Positions 16,752 to 24,279 of a stretch of 64,000 nt of DNA are shown piece after piece. A program made the position numbers and the translations under genes. This DNA is from JADJPG01 sp964491875 (GTDB lineage: Bacteria; Verrucomicrobiota; Verrucomicrobiia; Limisphaerales; JADJPG01). Every line of letters begins with the position of its first letter. The stretch's first letter is position 1. The notes below the pieces were generated by a model. The model worked only from the letters and a program-made list of their open reading frames with translations, made no database searches and was not told where the DNA came from. Location: positions 72,063-136,062 of the forward strand of contig CAZBIC010000018.1 of assembly GCA_964491875.1 (NCBI GenBank), read 5' to 3'.

Positions 16752-18029
16752 ATGGCAAACGTTCAAGACATTGAATTTCGCGAAGCAGCGGGTCGCGCGG
16801 CGGAAGCTGCGGCTTCCGGCGAAATGCGCGATCTCGAAGGTGAGAAGATGGTCCTCAACATGGGGCCGTCGCACCCGTCCACCCACGGCGTGTTGCGCAT
16901 CCTGCTGGAGATGGACGGCGAGATCATCACCAAGGCGATGCCGGACATCGGCTACCTCCATCGCGGTGACGAGAAGATCGCGGAGAACATGACTTACACC
17001 CAGTTCATTCCTTACACGGATCGACTGGATTACCTCGCGCCGCTGGCCAGCAACGTCGCCTACGCGATCGCGGTCGAGAAGCTGATGGGCATCGACAAGC
17101 AGCTCCCGCCGCGGTGCCAGTATATCCGCGTGATTTGCTGTGAGCTCGCGCGCATCTCGGCGCACCTGCTCGGCGTGGGCTGTTTCGCGATGGATGTCGG
17201 TGCGTTGACCGTGTTCATGCACACGTTCACGGAACGCGAGAAGCTTTACAATTTGTTCGAGGCGTTGACCGGCGCGCGCTTTACAACGAGCTACACCCGT
17301 ATTGGCGGCGTAGCGCGGGACATCCCGCCGGGCTGGGTAGATCAAGTCCGCAAGTTCCTCAACGAAGTCGTCGTAAACATTAACGAGACGGAAACGCTAC
17401 TCACGCGCAACCGCATCTGGGTGGACCGCACGCGTGACGTCGGCATCATCTCTAAGGAGATGGCGATTGATTACGGCCTGAGCGGTCCGAACCTGCGCGC
17501 CAGCGGCATCGATCACGATTTGCGCAAGGCGGCTCCGTATCTTTGCTACGCGGATTTGCAGTTCGACATTCCGATCGGTTCTGTCGGCGACAGCTACGAT
17601 CGTTACCTCGTGCGGATGGAAGAGATGCGCCAGAGCGTGCGCATCGTGCATCAGTGCCTCGACAAGCTGCCGGGCGGCGCGGACAACAAGTCTGGCGAGC
17701 CGGTGAGCATTCCCGATGGCAAGACGGTGTTGCCGCCAAAGAACAAGGTGCTCACGAGCATGGAGGAACTGATTCATCAGTTCATGATCGTGACGCAGGG
17801 CGTGAACGCGCCGGCGGGCGAAGTTTATTTCGGCCACGAGAATCCGAAGGGCGAGCTGGGCTTCTACATCAACAGCCGAGGCGGCGGCACGCCGTACCGG
17901 ATGAAGATCCGCTCTCCCTCGTTCGTGAACCTCAGCATTCTGCCGGCGCTGCTGCCCGGTCACATGATGAGCGACGTCGTGACGATCTTGGGCTCCGTGG
18001 ATTTCGTAATGGGAGAATGCGACCGATGA
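16752..18029 (+). CDS. nuoD: NADH-quinone oxidoreductase subunit D (49 kDa subunit)
   Basis: 425 residues from ATG 16752 (MANVQDIEF); longer in-frame starts would run into the preceding gene. Family motifs are NMGPSHPSTHGVLR near residue 40, GYLHRGDEKIAE, and CCELARISAHLLGVG. It forms the quinone-binding pocket with NuoB, evolved from the [NiFe] hydrogenase large subunit. The C-terminus ends in the conserved SVDFVMGECDR. Its stop overlaps the nuoE start by four bases. Confidence 0.96.
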   Translation: MANVQDIEFREAAGRAAEAAASGEMRDLEGEKMVLNMGPSHPSTHGVLRILLEMDGEIITKAMPDIGYLHRGDEKIAENMTYTQFIPYTDRLDYLAPLASNVAYAIAVEKLMGIDKQLPPRCQYIRVICCELARISAHLLGVGCFAMDVGALTVFMHTFTEREKLYNLFEALTGARFTTSYTRIGGVARDIPPGWVDQVRKFLNEVVVNINETETLLTRNRIWVDRTRDVGIISKEMAIDYGLSGPNLRASGIDHDLRKAAPYLCYADLQFDIPIGSVGDSYDRYLVRMEEMRQSVRIVHQCLDKLPGGADNKSGEPVSIPDGKTVLPPKNKVLTSMEELIHQFMIVTQGVNAPAGEVYFGHENPKGELGFYINSRGGGTPYRMKIRSPSFVNLSILPALLPGHMMSDVVTILGSVDFVMGECDR

Positions 18030-18517
18030 GTTTCACCGTTCCAGCCAAGCTCGAGGCCGAAATCGACGAGCTGATTACACATTATCCGGCCGACAAAAAG
18101 CGGAGCGCCTCGCTCATGCTGCTGCACGCGCTGCAGGAACACTTCGGCTGGCTCTCGAAGGACGCCATCGAGTGGACCGCGAAGAAGCTCGGCCTCCAGC
18201 CGATCAATGTCTTCGAGCTGGTCACGTTCTACCCGATGTTCCGCCAGCAACCGGCGGGCAAATACGTGATCAAAGTCTGTCGCACGTTGAGCTGCGCGCT
18301 CGGCGGATCCGGCAAGCTGCACGAACATTTCTGCACGAAGCTCGGTCTCGACGCGCACGCGCATGGGTTACAGACGACAACGGACGGGAAGTTCTCCGTC
18401 GAGTTTGTCGAATGCCTCGCGAGCTGCGGCACGGCGCCGGTGATGATGTGCAACGAGGAGTTTTACGAGGGCGTCTCGCACGCGAAGGCGGACGAGATTT
18501 TAGGGAAGTGCAAATGA
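18026..18517 (+). CDS. nuoE: NADH-quinone oxidoreductase subunit E (24 kDa subunit)
   Basis: 163 residues from ATG 18026, inside an ATGA overlap with nuoD. A much longer upstream open frame is a shadow of nuoD and was not used. It is a thioredoxin-fold subunit carrying the [2Fe-2S] N1a cluster. Ligands are visible as CRTLSC and CLASC. It acts with NuoF and NuoG in the NADH-dehydrogenase module. A 129-base gap holding a tRNA gene on the opposite strand separates it from nuoF. Confidence 0.95.
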   Translation: MSFTVPAKLEAEIDELITHYPADKKRSASLMLLHALQEHFGWLSKDAIEWTAKKLGLQPINVFELVTFYPMFRQQPAGKYVIKVCRTLSCALGGSGKLHEHFCTKLGLDAHAHGLQTTTDGKFSVEFVECLASCGTAPVMMCNEEFYEGVSHAKADEILGKCK

Positions 18518-18519
18518 TT

Positions 18520-18593
18520 TGGTTGCCCGACATGGATTTGAACCATGACAAACAGATTCAGAGTCTGCTGTGCTACCGTTACACCATCGGGCA
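18520..18593 (-). tRNA. tRNA-Gln (anticodon CUG)
   Basis: 74 bases including an encoded CCA, read on the minus strand. The acceptor stem TGCCCGA/TCGGGCA is perfect, with discriminator A then CCA. The D-arm is GTG...CAC with a GGT-containing loop. The anticodon stem GCAGA/TCTGT encloses loop CTCTGAA, so the anticodon is CTG. The T-arm is CATGG-TTCAAAT-CCATG. All arms fold, so it should be functional. It lies in the nuoE-nuoF gap but points against the operon, so nuo transcription must cross it in antisense. Confidence 0.93.
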
Positions 18594-18646
18594 ATCCGGT
18601 GGAGGCGAAAACGTAAAGATTTCTCACGTAGAGTCAAGCCGTTGAT

Positions 18647-20071
18647 ATGCCGCAACAATTCCGACTCATTCTCAAGAACGTCGATGCCGCTGGTTACACC
18701 AACGACATCGACTGCTACATCCGCAACGGTGGCTACGAAACGCTGAAGAAAGCGCTCGCTATCGCGCCGAAGGATTTGCCTGACGGCAAGAAGGTGTCGC
18801 CGCAGGAACAGCTCCGCGAGGACGTGAAGCTCTCCGGTTTGCGCGGACGCGGCGGCGCGGGTTTCTCGTGCGGACTCAAGTGGAGCTTCGTGGATCGCCG
18901 CAGCGGCAAGCCGATTTATCTCATCTGCAACGCGGACGAATCCGAGCCGGGCACGTTCAAGGACCGCCAGATCATTCACAAGGATCCGCACCAGCTCATC
19001 GAGGGCATGATCATCTCCTGCTTCGCGAACGACGTGAAGCTGGCCTACATCTACATCCGCGGTGAATTCCCCGAAGGCGCACGCATCCTGAATCGTGCCC
19101 TGACCGAAGCGCGGGCGAAGAACTTCCTCGGGAAGAACATTCTCGGCAGCGGCCAGGACATCGAGATTCACGTCCATCGTGGCGCGGGTGCTTACATCTG
19201 CGGTGAAGAGACGGGCCTCATCGAATCGCTCGAAGGCAAGCGTCCGTATCCGCGCATCAAGCCGCCGTATTTCCCGGCGATTCTCGGACTCTGGATGTGC
19301 CCGACCATCGTCAACAACGTCGAGACGCTCTGCCATGTGAAGCACATCGTGCAGATGGGCGCGGCGGAATACGCCAAGCTCGGCACGCCGAACAACACCG
19401 GCACGCGCATCGTGAGCCTGAGCGGTCACGTCAAGAAGCCCGGCTATTACGAAATCGAAGTCGGCAAGGTGACGCTCGGCGAGTTAATCAATCACCCTGA
19501 CTTCGGTGGTGGTTTGCTGGATGGACGAAAGCTCAAGGCGATCATTCCCGGCGGTTCCTCATCGAAGGTGCTCAAGGCTGGCGAGAAGTTTAAGCTCAAG
19601 AAGAAGGGGCCGGACGGGAAGGACATCGAGCAGGAAACCGACGTGCTCGATCTGCCCTACGACTTCGATTCACTGATGGCCGCCGGCACGATGTCCGGCT
19701 CCAGCGCGGTGATCGTCATTGATGACTCGGCGGACATCGTCGAAGTGCTCGCCAACATCAGCGAGTTCTACGCGCACGAGAGCTGTGGCCAGTGCACGCC
19801 GTGCCGCGAAGGTTCGCTCTGGATGAGCAAGGCTCTCCATCGCCTCACGCACGGCGGCGGCCGCAAGGGCGACGCGGATTATCTCGTGAAGATTGCGGAC
19901 AACATTCCCGGCGGCCGCACGATCTGCGCGTTTGGCGAAGCGTGTTCGTGGCCGGTGCAAAGTTTCGTCGGCAAGTTCAAGGACGACTTCGTGGCGAGAG
20001 GTGCCGCGGACGAAGCGAAGCGCGGTTCCGCCTCGCCTGAAACCAAAACGGCCGCTGCTGCCGCCCATTGA
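18647..20071 (+). CDS. nuoF: NADH-quinone oxidoreductase subunit F (51 kDa, NADH/FMN-binding)
   Basis: 474 residues. It oxidises NADH, holding FMN and the N3 [4Fe-4S] cluster. The glycine-rich loop GLRGRGGAGF lies at ~64-73, the NADH-binding region includes CNADESEPGTFKDR, and GAGAYICGEETGLIESLEG follows. N3 ligands are C380, C383 and C386 (SCGQCTPCREG) plus C427 (TICAFGEAC). It contains a ~15-residue basic insertion (KFKLKKKGPDGKDI) before the SLBB region and an Ala/Thr-rich tail. It is eight bases from the nuoG start. Confidence 0.96.
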   Translation: MPQQFRLILKNVDAAGYTNDIDCYIRNGGYETLKKALAIAPKDLPDGKKVSPQEQLREDVKLSGLRGRGGAGFSCGLKWSFVDRRSGKPIYLICNADESEPGTFKDRQIIHKDPHQLIEGMIISCFANDVKLAYIYIRGEFPEGARILNRALTEARAKNFLGKNILGSGQDIEIHVHRGAGAYICGEETGLIESLEGKRPYPRIKPPYFPAILGLWMCPTIVNNVETLCHVKHIVQMGAAEYAKLGTPNNTGTRIVSLSGHVKKPGYYEIEVGKVTLGELINHPDFGGGLLDGRKLKAIIPGGSSSKVLKAGEKFKLKKKGPDGKDIEQETDVLDLPYDFDSLMAAGTMSGSSAVIVIDDSADIVEVLANISEFYAHESCGQCTPCREGSLWMSKALHRLTHGGGRKGDADYLVKIADNIPGGRTICAFGEACSWPVQSFVGKFKDDFVARGAADEAKRGSASPETKTAAAAAH

Positions 20072-20079
20072 TTTCCAGT

Positions 20080-21795
20080 ATGTCGAACGCTGCGTCAACT
20101 GAAGCCAAGCCCGCCGCACCGGCCGCACCGGCCACACCGCCACCGATCGAGAAGATCAAGGTCAAGGTGGACGGTCGCGAGATCGAGGTGCCGAAGACCA
20201 TGCCGGACCCGATGACCGGCAAGCAGGTGCCGACCACGATGATTCAGGCCACCAACCTCGCGAAGGTGGACGTGCCGCATTATTGCTATCATCCGAAGCT
20301 CCCGGTCGCCGGTAACTGCCGCATGTGCCTCGTCGAGTTCGGCACGCCTGCGATGGGACCGGATCGCAAGCCGGTGATGAACCCGGACGGCACGCCGAAG
20401 ATTGCGAAGTCGCCGCGTCCCGCCATCGCTTGCGCCACGCCGATCTCGCCGGGCATGGAGATTTACACCGCAACGCCAGGCGTGAAGCAGATGCGCGAAG
20501 GTGTTCTCGAATCGCTGCTCATCAATCATCCGCTCGACTGCCCGATCTGCGATCAAGCGGGCGAGTGCAAGCTCCAGGAATACTCCGTCGAATACGGCCA
20601 GGCGCAGAGCCGTTTCGTCGAGGCGAAGGTTCACAAGCCGAAGACCGTGGATCTCGGGCCGCGCATCGTGCTCGACGCCGAACGCTGCATTCTTTGCACG
20701 CGCTGCATCCGCTTCACGAAAGACGTCGCGGGCGACGACGCGCTCGGCATCGTGAATCGCGGCAGCTACAACACGATCTCGACCTTCCCCGGCACGCCGT
20801 TCGCGAACAACTACACGCTGAACACCGTGGATATCTGTCCGGTCGGCGCGCTGACCTCGAAGGATTTCCGCTTCCGCATGCGCGTGTGGTTCCTGAAGGA
20901 AACCAAGAGCGTCTGCACGAGCTGCGGCACGGGCTGCAGCATCACGGTCGGCTCGCGTGAGGAGAAGATTTACCGCTACGAACCGCGAGAGAACGACGCG
21001 GTGAACTCGTCGTGGATGTGCGATGCCGGACGTCTGAACTACAAGTGGGTCGGCCGTGAGGATCGTCTGAAGGACGTGCTGGTGCGCGGACAGAAATCGA
21101 CTTGGTCCAACGCGCTTGGCGAGATCAGCGAGAAGCTGCGCAAGGCGGCTCCCGGTTCCGTGGCCATCGTGGCTTCGGCGCGCCAGACGAACGAGGAGCT
21201 GTTCCTCCTGAAGAAGATCGCGACGAAGCTTAAGGCCGTGACGGATTCCGTTCCGCGCAACGGTGAAGGTGACAAGTTGCTCGTCAATGCGGACAAGAAT
21301 CCGAACAGCAACGGCGCGATTCTCATCGGCATCGTCGATTGCCACGCGGAGATGGGCCGCAACCTCGCGAAGATCGCGGACGGTATCAAGTCCGGCGCGA
21401 TCAAGACGCTCATCGTCTTCGGCGAAGACGTGACGAAGCACGGCATCAGCACCGAACTGCTCGGCAAGCTGGAGACGCTCGTCGTCAGCGATATTCTTCC
21501 GAACAAGACGACGACGGCGGCGCATTACCTGTTGCCTGGCTGCGCGCATGCGGAGAAGCGCGGCAGCTTCACGAACGTGAAAGGCCGCGTGCAGCGCTTC
21601 ATGAAAGCGGTCGAGCCGAAGGGCGACGCGCGGGCCGAGTGGGAGTTCCTGCATGAGCTGGTTTACAACGTCACCGGCCAGAACGGCTTCGTGAACATCG
21701 AAGGCTTGTTCAACCAGATGGCCGCTGAGGTGCCGGCCTTCAACGGAGTGACGTGGGCGTCGCTCGGCGACACGGGTGTGTCCATTCAACTTTAA
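20080..21795 (+). CDS. nuoG: NADH-quinone oxidoreductase subunit G (75 kDa), short form
   Basis: 571 residues from ATG 20080; an upstream TTG overlaps the nuoF stop. It begins with a Pro/Ala-rich lead, then a [2Fe-2S] ferredoxin domain (HYCYHPKLPVAGNCRMC), the His/Cys motif near HPLDCPICDQAGECKLQ, two CxxC-type ligand groups (CILCTRC...CP), and a molybdopterin-type [4Fe-4S] motif CTSCGTGC with a later Cys in WMCDAGR, so an N7-type cluster seems possible. The molybdopterin-like C-terminal domain is much reduced: the protein is far shorter than the ~900-residue enterobacterial NuoG and lacks its terminal domain. Short NuoG forms occur in several phyla. Confidence 0.94.
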   Translation: MSNAASTEAKPAAPAAPATPPPIEKIKVKVDGREIEVPKTMPDPMTGKQVPTTMIQATNLAKVDVPHYCYHPKLPVAGNCRMCLVEFGTPAMGPDRKPVMNPDGTPKIAKSPRPAIACATPISPGMEIYTATPGVKQMREGVLESLLINHPLDCPICDQAGECKLQEYSVEYGQAQSRFVEAKVHKPKTVDLGPRIVLDAERCILCTRCIRFTKDVAGDDALGIVNRGSYNTISTFPGTPFANNYTLNTVDICPVGALTSKDFRFRMRVWFLKETKSVCTSCGTGCSITVGSREEKIYRYEPRENDAVNSSWMCDAGRLNYKWVGREDRLKDVLVRGQKSTWSNALGEISEKLRKAAPGSVAIVASARQTNEELFLLKKIATKLKAVTDSVPRNGEGDKLLVNADKNPNSNGAILIGIVDCHAEMGRNLAKIADGIKSGAIKTLIVFGEDVTKHGISTELLGKLETLVVSDILPNKTTTAAHYLLPGCAHAEKRGSFTNVKGRVQRFMKAVEPKGDARAEWEFLHELVYNVTGQNGFVNIEGLFNQMAAEVPAFNGVTWASLGDTGVSIQL

Positions 21796-21801
21796 GCGCG
21801 C

Positions 21802-22860
21802 ATGAACTGGGAATTCCTCATCATCTCGCTCATCAAAGTCGTCTGCGTCTTCGGCGCGGTGCTGACGATGTTCGCCTACGCCGTCCTCGCCGAACGCAAA
21901 ATCTCCGCATGGATTCAGGGACGCGTCGGCCCGAACCGCACTGCGCCGCCGCTCGCCTTGAAGATTCCGTTCCTGGGCGCGCTGCTCCAGAGCTGGGGCA
22001 TGTTCCAGCCGATGGCGGACGGCTTGAAGGCCTTCCTCAAGGAAGACTTCACGCCCAATTACGTGCGCAAGGCTTACTTCTGGCTAGCGCCTGCCATCTC
22101 CATGGTGCCGGCGTTTCTCGTGCTGGCCGTGGTTCCGTTCGGCTCGAAGCTCGGTAATGAACCGATGGTCATCGCGAATCTCGACGTCGGCATTCTCTAC
22201 ACGTTCGGCATCATCTCGCTCGGTGTCTATGGCATCGTGCTGGCGGGCTACGCGAGCAACTCGAAGTATCCGTTCCTCGGCGGCATCCGCTCCAGCGCGC
22301 AGATGATCAGCTACGAAATCGCGATGGGCATGAGCGTCATTCCGCTCTTCCTCATCGTCGGCCAGTTGAATCTCAGCGAGGTCATCACCTGGCAGGCGAA
22401 CAACGGCTGGCTGATTCTTTATTCGCCGATCTCGTTCGTGATTTTCCTAATCGCCGCCTTCGCCGAGACGAACCGTCTGCCGTTCGATTTGCCGGAATCT
22501 GAGACGGAGCTCGTCGGCGGGTATCACACCGAATACAGCTCGATGAAATTCGCGCTCTTCTTCATGGGCGAATACGCCGCGATGATCGCCGCCTCGGCGA
22601 TGATGGTGACGCTCTTCTTCGGCGGTTGGACGCTGCCCGGCCTCAGCACGCCGGCGAGCACCATTGCCGCCGGGCTGCTGCACATCGGGATCTTCGTGGC
22701 GAAGCTGCTCGCCTTCATGGTCCTGTTCATCTGGGTGCGCTGGATGTTGCCGCGCTTCCGCTACGACCAGCTCATGGACCTCGGCTGGCGTCGGTTCATC
22801 CCGCTGGCGCTGGCGAACATTTTGGTGACGGCTGTGGTGTTGTGGATGAAGGCGAACTAG
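21802..22860 (+). CDS. nuoH: NADH-quinone oxidoreductase subunit H
   Basis: 352 residues, eight or so membrane helices. It forms the membrane-side quinone entry and joins the peripheral arm to the proton-pumping arm. Conserved stretches include AERKISAWIQGRVGPNR early on, GGIRSSAQMISYEIAMG mid-protein, and AETNRLPFDLPESETELVGG with the acidic loop facing the quinone cavity, then GYHTEYSSMKFA. The gap to nuoG is six bases and to nuoI nine, typical of this tightly packed operon. Confidence 0.97.
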   Translation: MNWEFLIISLIKVVCVFGAVLTMFAYAVLAERKISAWIQGRVGPNRTAPPLALKIPFLGALLQSWGMFQPMADGLKAFLKEDFTPNYVRKAYFWLAPAISMVPAFLVLAVVPFGSKLGNEPMVIANLDVGILYTFGIISLGVYGIVLAGYASNSKYPFLGGIRSSAQMISYEIAMGMSVIPLFLIVGQLNLSEVITWQANNGWLILYSPISFVIFLIAAFAETNRLPFDLPESETELVGGYHTEYSSMKFALFFMGEYAAMIAASAMMVTLFFGGWTLPGLSTPASTIAAGLLHIGIFVAKLLAFMVLFIWVRWMLPRFRYDQLMDLGWRRFIPLALANILVTAVVLWMKAN

Positions 22861-22869
22861 TCGAAGCAC

Positions 22870-23442
22870 ATGATCGTCAAACGCGAAAAACTGACATTCT
22901 GGGAACGGCTTTATCTGCCGGCGATTCTCGGCGGGTTCAAGATCACCGCGAGCCATCTCGTCGATACGCTGTTCCGGGGAAACAATGCTGCGAAGCAGAC
23001 CTCGAAGGGTTACTACCCGGAAGTGCCGTGGACGGTCGGCCAGAACTATCGCGGCGCGCCTTATCTTGTGCGTGATCAGGAAGGCCACACCAAGTGCGTC
23101 TCCTGCCAGCTCTGCGAATTCGTCTGCCCGCCCAAGGCCATCAAAATTACGCCGCCGGGTCCCGACGGCAAGCCGGCCGACCGCGCGAATGCGGAGAAGC
23201 TGCCGCAGGAATTCGAGATCAACATGCTCCGGTGCATCTTCTGCGGCTTCTGCCAGGAAGTGTGTCCCGAGGAAGCCATCTTTCTGCAGAAGGATTACTC
23301 GCTGTCCGGCCTCAGCCGGCAGGAGATGATTTACAACAAAGAGAAACTGCTCTCGCTCGGCGGCACGCACGCCGGCATCCAGAAGTGGAAACACAAGCTG
23401 GAGGAGGCGAAGGAGCAGGAGAATTTTCCGGTGAAGGTCTGA
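22870..23442 (+). CDS. nuoI: NADH-quinone oxidoreductase subunit I (two [4Fe-4S] ferredoxin)
   Basis: 190 residues. It carries clusters N6a and N6b that lead electrons towards N2 on NuoB. Both ligand sets are complete: CVSCQLCEFVCP and CIFCGFCQEVCP. The N-terminus has an amphipathic membrane-associating stretch (LYLPAILGGFKITASHLVDTL). A Lys/Glu-rich helical tail (KWKHKLEEAKEQE) ends it. nuoJ follows after seven bases. Confidence 0.96.
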   Translation: MIVKREKLTFWERLYLPAILGGFKITASHLVDTLFRGNNAAKQTSKGYYPEVPWTVGQNYRGAPYLVRDQEGHTKCVSCQLCEFVCPPKAIKITPPGPDGKPADRANAEKLPQEFEINMLRCIFCGFCQEVCPEEAIFLQKDYSLSGLSRQEMIYNKEKLLSLGGTHAGIQKWKHKLEEAKEQENFPVKV

Positions 23443-23449
23443 CCGACTC

Positions 23450-23956
23450 ATGGCAATCCAAGACATCTTTTTCTACCTCTTCGCCGCGCTGACGCTCCTC
23501 TGCGCCTTCCTCGTCGTGGCGAATCCGTTCACGCGCAACCCGGTCACCAGCGCGATGTTCCTCGTGCTCTCCATCATCTCGATGGCCGGCCTGTTCGTTT
23601 TGCTGCACGCGTTCTTCCTCGCGGCGGTGCAAATCCTCGTTTACGCGGGCGCGGTGATGGTGCTGTTCCTGTTCGTGATCATGCTCCTCGATTTGAAGGA
23701 GGAAGCCCGTCGCCACTACAAGACCTTCGGCGTAGTGACTGGCGTTGTCTCGGTCGGTGCGCTCCTGGCCATTGCGGTGCGTGCGATTACGACTTCAGGT
23801 CTCAGCGCCGGAGTCCAGCCGCAGGCTGAGGGCGCGACCAAGGCGCTCGGTAAGCTGCTCTTCACCCAGTATCTCCTGCCGTTTGAGATTGTTTCCGTCC
23901 TGCTCCTCGTGGCCATGGTCGGCGTGATTCTCCTGAGCAAAAAGGATATCAAGTAA
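23450..23956 (+). CDS. nuoJ: NADH-quinone oxidoreductase subunit J
   Basis: 168 residues with five predicted membrane helices. It is a small membrane-arm subunit between NuoH and NuoK. The family core is present: FLVVANPFTRNPVTSAMFLV and AAVQILVYAGAVMVLFLFVI. Its stop codon shares one base with the nuoK start, so the two are translationally coupled. Confidence 0.95.
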   Translation: MAIQDIFFYLFAALTLLCAFLVVANPFTRNPVTSAMFLVLSIISMAGLFVLLHAFFLAAVQILVYAGAVMVLFLFVIMLLDLKEEARRHYKTFGVVTGVVSVGALLAIAVRAITTSGLSAGVQPQAEGATKALGKLLFTQYLLPFEIVSVLLLVAMVGVILLSKKDIK

Positions 23957-24270
23957 TGCACTTAACGCCTGTCGGACTCGAACATTACCTGATCGTCAGC
24001 GCGGCGCTCTTTTGCCTCGGCGTGCTCGGCGTCATCATGCGGCGGAACCTGATCGTGATGTACATGTCGCTCGAGCTGATGCTCAACGCGGCCAACCTCG
24101 CGCTCGTCGCCTTCTCGCGGTTCAACAACAACCTCAACGGCCAGGTCATGGTCTTCTTCATCATCACGGTGGCCGCGGCGGAAGTCGCGGTGGGCCTCGC
24201 GCTCATCGTCGCGCTCTTCCGCAAGCGCCAAACCGCCCACGTCGAAGACCTCACCTCGATGAAACTCTGA
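23956..24270 (+). CDS. nuoK: NADH-quinone oxidoreductase subunit K
   Basis: 104 residues, three membrane helices, normal size. The two membrane glutamates important for proton transfer are visible: one in MSLELMLNAANLAL and one in VAAAEVAVGLAL. The start overlaps the nuoJ stop (TAATG). nuoL begins nine bases after its stop. Confidence 0.96.
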   Translation: MHLTPVGLEHYLIVSAALFCLGVLGVIMRRNLIVMYMSLELMLNAANLALVAFSRFNNNLNGQVMVFFIITVAAAEVAVGLALIVALFRKRQTAHVEDLTSMKL

Positions 24271-24279
24271 TTTCCGCGC

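Noticed and set aside
18500..19429. Long minus-strand frame over nuoE-nuoF
   Set aside because: It lies antisense to nuoF and includes the tRNA-Gln sequence translated in frame; no homology or start context. It is a shadow.
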